Below, in pieces: positions 42,872 through 52,427 of a stretch of 64,000 nt of DNA. How positions within the stretch are numbered: the first letter of the stretch is position 1; every line of letters begins with the position of its first letter. Below the pieces are notes generated by a model. That model ran no database searches, was not told the DNA's origin, and saw only the letters and a list, made by a program, of their open reading frames with translations. The position numbers and the translations under genes were made by a program. This DNA is from Gammaproteobacteria bacterium (lineage in GTDB: Bacteria; Pseudomonadota; Gammaproteobacteria; Pseudomonadales; Azotimanducaceae), in the NCBI GenBank assembly GCA_026709225.1, contig JAPOTJ010000055.1, positions 14,826-78,825 on the forward strand. Direction: 5' to 3'.

Positions 42872-43989
42872 TGCGATTGCTGACTCGATACCTGCTCACT
42901 GAGCTGGCCAAGGGCTACCTGCTTGCTGCGCTTGCGCTTGCCGCGCTGTTCTTCATATTTGGCGTTGTTCGTGAAATCGACAACCTCGGTGAAGGCAGCT
43001 ATCGGCTGTATCACGCCGCGTGGTATGTCGGCATGACAAGCTTCAATACCCTGCTCGAACTGCTTCCCTTCGTGGCATTCCTTGGCGGATTGCTGGCGCT
43101 GTCGAATCTCGCGAGGCGCCAAGAGATGCTCGTGATGAGCAGCGCGGGGCTGCCGATCTCGCACGGTGTGCGCGCATCTGCACTGGCATCGGGAAGCCTT
43201 GCGCTTCTTGCGCTTATTCTCGGCGAGTGGCTGGCGCCGCCGCTCTACAAGGAAGCGGAACTGCAGCGCATGCTGCTCAAGTCGGGCAGCGCCGAACTCC
43301 TGCAAGGCGGCGGTTTCTGGGTGCGCGGCGATCAGTGGTATCTGAAAGCGCAGCGGCTCGGCGCGGGAAAGGACCCCGAGTCCGTCCTCATTTTGGAATT
43401 CACGCCGGACGGTCCGCTGAAGCGCTACTACCGCGCCGCGAGCGCCGAGATACTGACATCGGGTCATTGGGCGCTGAAGGAAGTGGAAAGCCGCGAATTT
43501 GCAACTGGCGGCTCGGTCTTGCGTAGAAGCCCTTTGCAGGAATGGACGCCGCCTTCAAGCGTGACGCCGCTTGCAGGCGGCGCGTCTGACTCGGTACGCG
43601 AAGATGCGCCCGGGCGAATTCAGCCCTTGCCGCTCGCATCCTTGAGCCTGTCTCAATTGAGCGCGCGGGTCTCTGCCTTGCGCGCTGACAAGTTGCCAGC
43701 CGACGATGCCGAACTCTTGTTCTGGCAGCGGCTGCTCGCGCCTTTTGGAGTCGTCGCTATGGGCCTGCTCATCATGCCGCTTATTTTTGGGGATCTGCGC
43801 TCCGGGAACTTTGGATTGCGGCTTGCGATCGGCTCTGGCGTCGGCGTCGGCATGTGGATACTTGGCGACCTCACCGGCTCGGTCGCGCTCCTGATCAGCG
43901 CGCCAGCATTCCTGTCGGCTGCCCTGCCGATCTTGCTCATTGGCTGCGCGTCCTGGGCGAGCATCCGTTATTTCGGGCGACGAGTGTAA
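42871..43989 (+). CDS. lptG: LPS export permease LptG
   Basis: This second permease of the LPS exporter has 372 residues. It starts MRLLTRYLLTELAKGYLLA and has the family pattern of paired N-terminal helices (VREIDNLGEGSYR, ELLPFVAFLGGLLAL), a periplasmic jellyroll with VLILEFTPDG, and C-terminal helices containing PLIFGDLRSGNFGLRLA. A longer frame reads upstream into lptF, but the ATG at 42871 gives the expected N-terminus and overlaps the lptF stop. The partner gene is immediately upstream. Confidence 0.93.
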   Translation: MRLLTRYLLTELAKGYLLAALALAALFFIFGVVREIDNLGEGSYRLYHAAWYVGMTSFNTLLELLPFVAFLGGLLALSNLARRQEMLVMSSAGLPISHGVRASALASGSLALLALILGEWLAPPLYKEAELQRMLLKSGSAELLQGGGFWVRGDQWYLKAQRLGAGKDPESVLILEFTPDGPLKRYYRAASAEILTSGHWALKEVESREFATGGSVLRRSPLQEWTPPSSVTPLAGGASDSVREDAPGRIQPLPLASLSLSQLSARVSALRADKLPADDAELLFWQRLLAPFGVVAMGLLIMPLIFGDLRSGNFGLRLAIGSGVGVGMWILGDLTGSVALLISAPAFLSAALPILLIGCASWASIRYFGRRV

Positions 43990-43998
43990 GGAGCGTCA

Positions 43999-45711
43999 AT
44001 GCGTCTCTTAATCGCGTTCATGCGCGCCTATCCGCTGCAGACGATCATCGTTCTGCCCGCGCTCCTGCTTGCGAGTCTCGCCGAAGGCTTGAGCGCGGCA
44101 TTGGTTCTGCCCATCTTGAATCTGGCAAGCGCCGAGGTAAGCGCAGCCGGTTCGGACATGGGCGCTGCGGGCGATGCCTTCGCAGCGCAGCTCACAGGGC
44201 TGCTTGACCGCGTTGGACTCGAAGCGAATTTGCAGACCATGCTCGTGCTCGTCGTGCTCGGCATCCTCGCCAAGAGTCTGCTCGTGCTTATTGCCAATCA
44301 ACGCATTGGCTACGTTGCGGCGCGATTGATCACCGACCTGCGCCTCGAACTCCTGCAAGCGGTGCTGGCGTCACAGTGGCGTTACTTCGTCGCTCAGCCG
44401 ATCGGCAGCCTCGCCAACGCCATGGGCACCGAAGCCATGCGCGCGGCGACCGGCTACATCTATGGCATGACCACCTTGTCACTGCTGCTGATGGCGTCGG
44501 TCTACATCGGCGCGGCGTTGCTCGTCTCGTGGACGGCGACCTTGTATGCGGTTGCTGGCAGCCTCTTGATCGCGTTCGCTATGCACGGCCTCGTGCGCAT
44601 GGCGCGGCGCGCTGGAAAGAGCCAGACGAAGCTCTACACGACGCTCATGTCGCGCCTGACCGATACGCTGCAAGCGGTCAAGCTGTTCAAGGTTTCGGCG
44701 CGCGAAGACCTTGCTGGCTCGGTGCTCATCGCATCGACCGAAGGGCTCAATCGCGCGCTGCGCAGGGAAGTGTGGAGCAACGCCGCGCTCACCGCCGCGC
44801 AAGAACCCTTGTATATGCTCGTGATCGCGCTTGGACTGTTCGCGGCGTTCAGCTACTTTGGCATGTCCATCGCCGCCGTGACCACGCTCACGATCATGCT
44901 GCTGCGCGTCATGGTCAGCCTCGGCAAGGCGCAGAAGCAGTATCAGAAGATGATGGCGTGCGACAGCGCCTACTGGTCGCTCAAGCGAAGCATCGATGCC
45001 GCGCGCGAGCAGGCGGAAGTCTCCGCTGGCAGCAAGGCGCCGACCTTGCGCAAAGGTGTGACGGTGAACGCCATCGACCTGTCGTTCGAGGGTTCGATGG
45101 TGCTTGCGGACGCGAGCATGGAGATTCCGGTGGGCGTGATCACCACCCTCGCGGGCGCATCGGGTTCAGGCAAAAGCAGCATCGTCAATTGCGTCTGCGG
45201 GCTGCTCACGCCCGACGCTGGCGAAGTGCTGATCGACGGCGTGCCGCTCGATGAGCTTGATCTCTCTGCTTGGCGCTCGCAGATCGGCTATGTGCCGCAG
45301 GAACATTTGATTTTGAACGACTCAATTCGCAACAACGTCACGCTTGGCGAAGAGGGCGTCAGCGCTGATCGCATCGAAGCGGCGCTCGCCGCCGCGGGTC
45401 TGATGGATGTGGTGCGAGACATGCCGCAGGGTCTCGATGCGCCGGTCGGCGAGCGCGGCGCCCGCCTCTCCGGCGGACAAAGGCAGCGATTGATGATCGC
45501 GCGTGCGCTCCTGCACCGGCCTTGGCTGCTGATCTTGGACGAAGCGACGAGCGGACTCGATACGAGCAGCGAGCGTGACATTGGCCGCACGCTTGAAGCC
45601 TTGAAGAAAGACATGGCGATTCTCGCCGTGTTTCACCAAGGCGAGCTTGCGCGGGTGGCCGATCGAACCTATTTGATCGAGGATGCGCGACTGAAGCGCG
45701 TGGATGGTTGA
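43999..45711 (+). CDS. ABC transporter with fused permease and ATPase (MsbA-like)
   Basis: This ABC half-exporter has 570 residues. Six membrane helices (about 1-320) precede a nucleotide-binding domain (about 345-565) with Walker A GASGSGKSS, Q-loop YVPQEH, signature LSGGQRQR, Walker B LLILDEATSGLD and a switch histidine in VFHQGELARV. It begins 9 bp after lptG, so it is probably in the same operon and may move a lipid or LPS-related molecule. It is more divergent than canonical MsbA, and peptide or drug export cannot be excluded. Confidence 0.85.
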   Translation: MRLLIAFMRAYPLQTIIVLPALLLASLAEGLSAALVLPILNLASAEVSAAGSDMGAAGDAFAAQLTGLLDRVGLEANLQTMLVLVVLGILAKSLLVLIANQRIGYVAARLITDLRLELLQAVLASQWRYFVAQPIGSLANAMGTEAMRAATGYIYGMTTLSLLLMASVYIGAALLVSWTATLYAVAGSLLIAFAMHGLVRMARRAGKSQTKLYTTLMSRLTDTLQAVKLFKVSAREDLAGSVLIASTEGLNRALRREVWSNAALTAAQEPLYMLVIALGLFAAFSYFGMSIAAVTTLTIMLLRVMVSLGKAQKQYQKMMACDSAYWSLKRSIDAAREQAEVSAGSKAPTLRKGVTVNAIDLSFEGSMVLADASMEIPVGVITTLAGASGSGKSSIVNCVCGLLTPDAGEVLIDGVPLDELDLSAWRSQIGYVPQEHLILNDSIRNNVTLGEEGVSADRIEAALAAAGLMDVVRDMPQGLDAPVGERGARLSGGQRQRLMIARALLHRPWLLILDEATSGLDTSSERDIGRTLEALKKDMAILAVFHQGELARVADRTYLIEDARLKRVDG

Positions 45712-45724
45712 TCTGCCTGTCCAC

Positions 45725-45744
45725 ACCTACCCAAACGGGCGGGT
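45725..45744. promoter_or_regulatory. Imperfect palindrome upstream of hyuA (putative LuxR-type operator)
   Basis: ACCTACCC and GGGCGGGT flank a four-base AAAC spacer. The core CTACCCAAACGGGCGG matches the perfect palindrome at 57877-57894 at 12 of 16 positions, including the spacer. It lies 58-77 bp before hyuA, which suits an activator site for the nearby LuxR/MalT-type regulator. Confidence 0.5.
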
Positions 45745-45801
45745 TTCTTTCCTCGGATTGCTTGTTACCCTTCTAGGTATTCGGGGCGTGATGCGCGTGA
45801 A

Positions 45802-47874
45802 ATGAACAAGGTCTTCAGGGCCGCGAGCGATGTCGGTGGCACCTTCACGGATTTGGTGCTGTACAGCTCTGGGGCTGACGGTGGCGAGGTCAAGACCTCA
45901 AAGGTTGACACCACGCCCCCGGACTTTGAGCAGGGCGTGATGGCGAGCCTGAAGAAACTCGACGTTGATCCCGCTCAACTCGATTTCTTGGCGCACGGCT
46001 CGACCGTGGTCATCAACGCCATCACTGAGCGAAAAGGCGCGAAGACCGCGCTCATCACCACCAAGGGTTTTCGCGATGTGCTTGAGATCGCGCGCGGCAA
46101 TCGTCCCGACCTGTTCAATTTCAATTTCCGCAAACCAAAGCCGTTTGTGGAGCGTTATTTGCGGCTTGAGTTACCTGAGCGGACCGACTATCACGGCACT
46201 ATACAAACGCCGGTGGACCTCTCGCCGCTCGCGGCGCAGCTCGAATTCTTGAAAGAACAGGGCATCTCGGCGATTGCTGTGGCCTTCCTGCACGCCTACA
46301 TTAACCCCGCCAACGAAGCGCGCGCGGCGGCTGAGATTCGTAGACTCTGGCCGCAAGTTTCGGTGCTCGCTTCACACGAAGTCTCACGGGAATGGCGCGA
46401 GTACGAGCGCACCAACACGACCGTTCTATCGGCCTATGTGCATCCGAACGCCGAAGCGTACATTGATCGCTTGGAAAAGTGCCTAGCGTCCGAGGGGTTC
46501 CGCGGCAACCCGTTCATGATGCAGTCGAACGGCGGCATCACCACCTCCGACGCTGCCAAGCGCAATCCTATTTCCATGGTCGAATCGGGCCCGGCGAGCG
46601 GCATTTTCGCGGCGGCGTATCTCGGTGCGCTCATCGACCAGCCCAACCTCATCGTGCTCGATATCGGCGGCACCACCGCCAAATGCGCGCTGATCGCGGA
46701 CGGCCAAGTGCGCATCAGCACCGAATATCACATTGAAAAAACGCAGAAGTCGCCGGGCTATCCGATTCAAACGCCTGTCTCGGAGATCGTCGAGATCGGC
46801 ACCGGCGGGGGTTCCATCGCGTGGGTTGACGCAGGAGGCAAGCTGCATGTCGGTCCGCAGTCCGCCGGCGCCGATCCGGGCCCGGCGGCCTATGGGCGCG
46901 GCGGCGGGCACGTCACCACCACCGACGCCAACCTGGTGCTTGCGCGCATTGACCCGGCGAGCTTTGTTGGCGGCGAAGTCGAGCCTGACTGGGATTCGAT
47001 TGACCGCGCGTTTTCGGTCTTGCAAAAGCGCTTGTCGATGAGTCGCGAAGCGGTGGCGCACGGCGTTGTGCAGATCGCCAACGCCAATATGGTCAACGCG
47101 CTGCGCCTTGTCTCCACGAACAAGGGACACGACCCGCGTGACTTCGCGCTCATCGCCTTTGGCGGCGGCGGCGCGATGCACGCCCTGCCGCTCGCCGAAG
47201 AGCTTGGTGTTCGCAAGGTCATTGTGCCCGTCAATTCATCTGTGTTCTCAGCTTGGGGGATGCTGCTGACCGATCTGCGACGAGACTATGTGCAGACCAA
47301 TCCCATGCAGTTTGAATCTGACAATTTCCCGAAGATCTTGCAGGGCTTTGCCGACCTGCAGCGTGCGGCCATTGATGCCTATCGCGGAGACGGCGTTGCG
47401 CGCACCGATGAAGACGTGAGCTTCGAGTTTCACGCGGACATGCGCTACGAGGGACAGGAACACACAGTGAAGATTGCGGTTGCGACGGGCGCTAAGCTGG
47501 CACGAGAATCATTGATGGCTGCCACCGATGTCTTCCACGCAGCGCATGAACAGCGCTATACCTACCGGCTCGACAATGCTGTACAGCTCGTCAATTTCCA
47601 TTTGGTCGCGGTTGTGTCGGTCGACAAGCCGCCGCTCGCAACGCGTGCCGTCACCGGTGCGTCACTTGAGTCGGCGAGCCTTGGAACGCGGGTCGTCGAT
47701 TTCCATCCGCACCCGCGATGTGAAGCGCGCATCTTTGACGGCAGCAAGCTCGAAGCCGGTATGCGCATCAGCGGACCGGCGGTGATTCAAGAGCGAGCCG
47801 TCACCCTGCCGGTATGGTCCGGCAACAACGTCAGTGTTGACGAATTTGGAAATTATCATGTCGAACTTGCCTGA
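45802..47874 (+). CDS. Hydantoinase/oxoprolinase subunit A (HyuA family)
   Basis: This 690-residue protein of the hydantoinase A/5-oxoprolinase family is the ATP-binding subunit of an enzyme that opens cyclic amides or ureides with ATP hydrolysis. The N-terminal domain begins FRAASDVGGTFTDLVLY. The second ATPase-type motif is IVLDIGGTTAKCALI, preceded by MVESGPASGI, and GTGGGSIAWVD follows. The full length matches family members. It forms a two-gene unit with the HyuB gene 48 bp downstream. The true substrate (hydantoin, N-methylhydantoin, oxoproline or another cyclic ureide) is not determined by sequence; cluster context favours a cyclic ureide. Confidence 0.9.
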   Translation: MNKVFRAASDVGGTFTDLVLYSSGADGGEVKTSKVDTTPPDFEQGVMASLKKLDVDPAQLDFLAHGSTVVINAITERKGAKTALITTKGFRDVLEIARGNRPDLFNFNFRKPKPFVERYLRLELPERTDYHGTIQTPVDLSPLAAQLEFLKEQGISAIAVAFLHAYINPANEARAAAEIRRLWPQVSVLASHEVSREWREYERTNTTVLSAYVHPNAEAYIDRLEKCLASEGFRGNPFMMQSNGGITTSDAAKRNPISMVESGPASGIFAAAYLGALIDQPNLIVLDIGGTTAKCALIADGQVRISTEYHIEKTQKSPGYPIQTPVSEIVEIGTGGGSIAWVDAGGKLHVGPQSAGADPGPAAYGRGGGHVTTTDANLVLARIDPASFVGGEVEPDWDSIDRAFSVLQKRLSMSREAVAHGVVQIANANMVNALRLVSTNKGHDPRDFALIAFGGGGAMHALPLAEELGVRKVIVPVNSSVFSAWGMLLTDLRRDYVQTNPMQFESDNFPKILQGFADLQRAAIDAYRGDGVARTDEDVSFEFHADMRYEGQEHTVKIAVATGAKLARESLMAATDVFHAAHEQRYTYRLDNAVQLVNFHLVAVVSVDKPPLATRAVTGASLESASLGTRVVDFHPHPRCEARIFDGSKLEAGMRISGPAVIQERAVTLPVWSGNNVSVDEFGNYHVELA

Positions 47875-47922
47875 CATACTGTCAGCGCGACTTCCATCCT
47901 CAATCACGCGAAGGGAGGTTCA

Positions 47923-49593
47923 ATGAGCGCGAGTACATTTGATCTAGAGGTCATCAAGGACTGCATCGTCGCGGTCGGTGACGAGATGTTCGAGGCGGTG
48001 ATACGCACGAGCATGAGTCCGATCATTTACGAGACGACCGACTTTGCTGTCGGCGCCACCGATGCGCGTGGCAATCTGCTCGCGCAAGGCAATGGCGTGA
48101 CGGCATTCCTTGCCACGCTCGACACGGCTGTGCAGGACCTGCTCAAGCACTATCCGAATCCGGGTGAGATTGCGCCCGGCGATGCGTTCATCACCAATAG
48201 TCCCTACAGCGGTGGAGGCACACATCTCTCCGACGTGGTGATCATCGTGCCCGTGTTTCATCAGGACAGATTGATTGCGTTTACTGTCAACAAGGCGCAC
48301 TGGACCGAAGTGGGCGGCTCGCAGCCGGGCAGCGTATCGACCGAATCGACAGAGATCTACCAGGAAGGCTTGCATTTCCGCTTCTTGAAGCTCTATTCAA
48401 AGGGCGTGCTGAACGACAGTCTTGTACAGCTCATTCGAGACAATGTGCGGCTGCCCGATTCGACTATCGGCGATATGCATTCAGGTGTGGCGGCGGCGCG
48501 TGTGGGCGCTGCGAGAATTCAAGAACTTGCCGACAAGTACGGCACCAACCTTGTTTTGAGCGCGATGGAGGATCTGCTCGACTACGGGGAGCGCATGACG
48601 CTTGAGGAAATCCGCAAACTGCCGAAGGGCCGCTATGAGGCCGAGGATGTCGTGGAGGGTGATGGACTCGGCAACGGGCCGTTCATGGTGCGCTGCGCTG
48701 TGACCATTGGTGACGATGAGATCGTGGCTGACTTTACCGGCACGAGCGAGCAGGCCGCCGGTCCAATCAATTGCGCCTACACGGGGCTGATCACCGGCGC
48801 GCGGTGCCTGTTCAAGGCCATCACCAATACCGAGATTCCGGCGAACGGCGGCTGCTTTCGCGCGCTCAAAGTCATCTGTCCGCAAGGCACGGTCATCAGC
48901 GCCGTATCGCCAGCGCCAGTGTCGCTCTACTACGAGTCGCTCATCGCTGCCATCGACGTCATGTGGAAAGCGCTCGCCTCGGTGCTCCCGGACCGGCTCT
49001 CTGCCGGACATCAGCGCACTGTGGGCGCAAACTTTATTTCCGGAAATCATCCGGACACGGACGAACTGTTCGTGCTTGGTCAGCCGCTCGTTGGCGGATG
49101 GGGCGCATCAGCCGACCTCGACGGCGACAACGGCCAGTTCTGCTGCGGCAATGGCGAAACCTTCAATATACCTGTTGAGCTCTTCGAGACGCGCTACGGC
49201 CTGCAAGTCGAGCGCTACGCTTTCCACGATGAAGCCGGCGGCGAAGGCCAGTACCGCGGCGGGCGCGGTGTCGTCTTGGACTATCGCGTCATGTCGGATG
49301 AGGTGTTTTTGACCTATGCTGCGAGCCGCACATCGGTTCGTCCCTGGGCGATCAACAACGGCGTTGAAGGCACGCACAACTATGCCAAGGTGATCCGCTC
49401 GTCGGGAGACGAAGAACGCTATTCGATGTGCACCATGGTTCGCGCCGACAAGGGCGAGTGCATTCGCCTCGTGTCGGCCACAGGCGGCGGCTACGGCAGC
49501 CCGAACAAGCGGCGCGCAGAACTCATTGAGCAGGATATTCGCAACGGTTTCCTCTCCCCGCAGCGGGCAAAGGAAGTCTATGCCTATGGTTGA
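47923..49593 (+). CDS. Hydantoinase/oxoprolinase subunit B (HyuB family)
   Basis: This 556-residue HyuB-family protein is the catalytic partner of HyuA. Family landmarks are VGDEMFEAVIRTSMSPIIYE at the start, PGDAFITNSPYSGG, FTVNKAHWTEVGG, DIMHSG-like IGDMHSGVAAARVG, FTGTSEQAAGPINC and GEGQYRGGRG. The histidines and aspartates in these loops are typical of the metal-binding core. It follows hyuA after 48 bp with AAGGGAGG before the ATG. A second HyuB-family gene lies 4 kb downstream on the other strand, without its own HyuA. Confidence 0.9.
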   Translation: MSASTFDLEVIKDCIVAVGDEMFEAVIRTSMSPIIYETTDFAVGATDARGNLLAQGNGVTAFLATLDTAVQDLLKHYPNPGEIAPGDAFITNSPYSGGGTHLSDVVIIVPVFHQDRLIAFTVNKAHWTEVGGSQPGSVSTESTEIYQEGLHFRFLKLYSKGVLNDSLVQLIRDNVRLPDSTIGDMHSGVAAARVGAARIQELADKYGTNLVLSAMEDLLDYGERMTLEEIRKLPKGRYEAEDVVEGDGLGNGPFMVRCAVTIGDDEIVADFTGTSEQAAGPINCAYTGLITGARCLFKAITNTEIPANGGCFRALKVICPQGTVISAVSPAPVSLYYESLIAAIDVMWKALASVLPDRLSAGHQRTVGANFISGNHPDTDELFVLGQPLVGGWGASADLDGDNGQFCCGNGETFNIPVELFETRYGLQVERYAFHDEAGGEGQYRGGRGVVLDYRVMSDEVFLTYAASRTSVRPWAINNGVEGTHNYAKVIRSSGDEERYSMCTMVRADKGECIRLVSATGGGYGSPNKRRAELIEQDIRNGFLSPQRAKEVYAYG

Positions 49594-49626
49594 CTGTGAA
49601 TGCCCGCAAGGATAGCCTAACTGCGC

Positions 49627-49642
49627 CTACTCGGGGCTACTC
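49627..49642 (+). promoter_or_regulatory. Direct-repeat half-sites upstream of the LuxR-type gene
   Basis: CTACTC occurs twice (49627-49632 and 49637-49642) with a four-base spacer and a 10-bp period. The half-site and spacing are those of the palindrome at 57877, but in direct orientation. It lies about 45 bp before the regulator gene, so autoregulation is possible. The six-base word is short, so chance is a real alternative. Confidence 0.35.
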
Positions 49643-49685
49643 GCTGTGCTCAGGCGGCGCTTCGGTCTGTTGAGGCACATGGTCA

Positions 49686-52427
49686 ATGAACGCGAGGACA
49701 AGCGCAAGCAATAGCGATACCGCCGCTCGGCGAGTGGTATGGGCGCTTCGTGGCAAGCTTCGTCCGCCGCTTCGATACCAGTCTGTGATTCGGCGGGTCG
49801 AACTGATCCGCTTGCTCGACGAAGTGCTGCACCATACGGCGTCGGTGCTGATTGCGCCTGCCGGATTCGGCAAAACGACCATTCTGACGCAGTGGCGCGA
49901 GCGCATGGTGAGCAAGGGCGTGAGGCTTGCCTGGCTGACCGTTGATAGTCAGGACGACGATGCCCATCGGCTCGTCTGCTATTGCATCTTCGCCCTTTCG
50001 GAAGCCGGCGTGGACTTGGGTCAGCTTGAGGGCTTCGCGCAGCAGGGACTGCACGATATTCCGCTCGAATCAGTGCTCGTTCGCATGCTTGATGCGATTG
50101 AAGAGACGAATCAAAAAGTGGCGCTGGTTCTTGATGATTATCACCGCATCGAGTCGCCGTCGATCAACGACCTATTCGACACGCTCATTGACAATGCGCC
50201 GGATAATTTTCATTTGATCATCAGTTCGAGGCAGCGGCCAGCCTTTGATCTTGAGCAGCATTTTGTCACCGGCAAGGGTATCCAGCTGGATTCGGAAACC
50301 TTGCGATTCTCCGATGCCGAGATGAACGAAGCGCTTCATGACATTGGCGACAGTGCCCTTGTGGACACGATCAAGCGCACCACCGAAGGCTGGCCGGTCG
50401 CTGTGCAACTTGCTCGGCTCGCTTACGCCGATGGCGCGTCGTTCCAGCAAGCGGCTGGCACCGGGCGCGAAGGCCACATTGCCAACTACTTCTCCGAACA
50501 GGTGGTGCGCGGCCTGGGTGATGAGCTGCAGGCGTTCTTGACGCGCACCGCGATACTTGATCAATTTAATATACAACTTGCGGGCGAGGTCTACGGTGGC
50601 AAGGATGCCGCGAAAGTCTTGGGGCAGCTGGGCGACCTTGGCGCATTGATCGTGCGGCTTGATGAGGCCGGAGAGTGGTACCGCTACCACCACTTGTTCG
50701 CTGACTTCTTGCTCAGTCGTCTCAAGGAGCGAGAACCCGAAGCCATTGCGTCACTGCACTTGCGGGCGTCGAAGTGGTTCGAGTCAGATGGCGATACGCA
50801 GCAAGCAGTGCGTCATGCGGTCGATGGGGAGGACTTGGAACGCGCGGCAGGACTCATCGAATCTGCAGGCGGCTGGGAGCTGATCCTGTTCGGTGGCATC
50901 GGCTATCTCAGAAATCTGTTGAACCTGATGCCGGCGATGAGCTTGGATGATTTTCCGCGCCTGCAAGTCGCCCAAGCTTATCTGTTGCTCAAAACTGGAA
51001 AGGTGTTTGAAGCACGCGCATGGCTCGACCGAGCGCTGCAGAACCCGATACTAACTGCCTACGACGGCGAACGCTCGGCCTGGTTCGAGAGAGATGTCCT
51101 CAATGTCGGCTGTTTGTTGCACAGCTACGAGGACGACGAACGGGCGCTGTGCCGCGCTGACTTGCCGGAGAAGATGGTGGTGCCCGGTAGCCACGCATCA
51201 GATGTGGTGACTCATGCGGTATTGGCCTGCTACCAGGTTGTCGGTGAACTCGCGGAAGGCAAGTTCGAAGCATCAAAGAACACCATTCGCAAGGCCATGC
51301 GATTCATGCGGCAAAGCAACTCGATTCTCGGCCTCAATTACTGCTACCTTCATTCTGCCGTCGCGCACTTCCATCAATGCCAAGTGAACAAGGCGCTCGC
51401 CGATGCCCAGGAAAGCAGCGCCATGGCGGCGGACAACTTTGGCAGCGACAGCGGACTGAAATCTCTCTCCGATGTGATCTTGGGCGTGTTGCTGTTTTGG
51501 CGCAATCAGATCAACGAGGAGGGCTGGCATCGATTTGAGATGGCGTTCGAGCATATCGCCAAATACGACGGCTGGTTCGACATTTATTCACTGGCACTTG
51601 AAGCATCCGTTGAGCGTGCGCTCCTGCAAGGGTGCCCTGAGGAAGCGAATCGCGCAATAGAGCGCGGTCGCAAGCTCGCGCAGGAAAAATCCATGGATCG
51701 ATTCGATGCGCACATCGATTCACTTGCGCTGACCATTGCCGTTGAATGCGAAGACTACGAGGTGCATCGCCAGTTGGCGCATGAGGTGTCGGCGCGGCAC
51801 GCCATCGGCGCGTGGCAAGATCGTCCCTTCGTGTGGCGAAACCATGTCTATCGGGCATTGGCGCTCGCAAGCAACTTCGCCTCGCAGGAGCCCTCGAGAA
51901 GCCTTCTGCTGCTGCGCGATGCCATTGAGTGCTGTCGCCGAATCGGCGCGCGCTTCTGGCTGATTCGTCTACGTGCGGCGCAGGCGACGCTGCTTGACCA
52001 GAACGGCGAGCGTCAGCGAAGCATTGATGCGCTCTCCAAAGCCCTCGAGCTGGCGCGCCCGGAAGAGCTGCTCACAGCGGTCGCCCGCCCAAGAGCGATT
52101 CTTGGCACGCTTCGACATGCGCAACGTCATTGGCGGAGGGAACCGGGCAACACGGCAACGCGCCGGTTCGCAGGCGAAGCCATCAACCTGCTGCAGCACT
52201 ATGCCAATATCGAGTCCGCGCACCTTGATGATCAGGTTTCCCTCAGCCCTCGCGAAATGGAAGTCCTCTGGGAGCTGTCTCTTGGGCGTTCAAACAAGCA
52301 AATCGCCCGCGCGCTCTACATGACCGAGCACACGGTGAAATATCATCTGAAGAACGTGTTTCGCAAGCTTTCGGTGAATCGACGCACCGAAGCGCTCAAG
52401 GTCGCGCATGAAGCAGGGCTCATTTAG
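49686..52427 (+). CDS. MalT/LAL-type LuxR-family transcriptional regulator
   Basis: This large ATP-dependent regulator has 913 residues. An N-terminal STAND-type NTPase begins with LRGKLRPPLRYQSVIRRVEL and Walker A IAPAGFGKTT (about 56-65), with LVLDDYHRIES as Walker B. A long TPR-like helical middle (about 350-820) precedes a C-terminal LuxR HTH (about 845-910) with LSPREMEVLWELSLGRSNKQ. MalT-like proteins oligomerise on binding an inducer and ATP and then activate catabolic operons. Set between hyuAB and the transport operons, it is the obvious local activator. The inducer is presumably the pathway substrate. Its 3' end overlaps the convergent MFS gene by 8 bp. Confidence 0.9.
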   Translation: MNARTSASNSDTAARRVVWALRGKLRPPLRYQSVIRRVELIRLLDEVLHHTASVLIAPAGFGKTTILTQWRERMVSKGVRLAWLTVDSQDDDAHRLVCYCIFALSEAGVDLGQLEGFAQQGLHDIPLESVLVRMLDAIEETNQKVALVLDDYHRIESPSINDLFDTLIDNAPDNFHLIISSRQRPAFDLEQHFVTGKGIQLDSETLRFSDAEMNEALHDIGDSALVDTIKRTTEGWPVAVQLARLAYADGASFQQAAGTGREGHIANYFSEQVVRGLGDELQAFLTRTAILDQFNIQLAGEVYGGKDAAKVLGQLGDLGALIVRLDEAGEWYRYHHLFADFLLSRLKEREPEAIASLHLRASKWFESDGDTQQAVRHAVDGEDLERAAGLIESAGGWELILFGGIGYLRNLLNLMPAMSLDDFPRLQVAQAYLLLKTGKVFEARAWLDRALQNPILTAYDGERSAWFERDVLNVGCLLHSYEDDERALCRADLPEKMVVPGSHASDVVTHAVLACYQVVGELAEGKFEASKNTIRKAMRFMRQSNSILGLNYCYLHSAVAHFHQCQVNKALADAQESSAMAADNFGSDSGLKSLSDVILGVLLFWRNQINEEGWHRFEMAFEHIAKYDGWFDIYSLALEASVERALLQGCPEEANRAIERGRKLAQEKSMDRFDAHIDSLALTIAVECEDYEVHRQLAHEVSARHAIGAWQDRPFVWRNHVYRALALASNFASQEPSRSLLLLRDAIECCRRIGARFWLIRLRAAQATLLDQNGERQRSIDALSKALELARPEELLTAVARPRAILGTLRHAQRHWRREPGNTATRRFAGEAINLLQHYANIESAHLDDQVSLSPREMEVLWELSLGRSNKQIARALYMTEHTVKYHLKNVFRKLSVNRRTEALKVAHEAGLI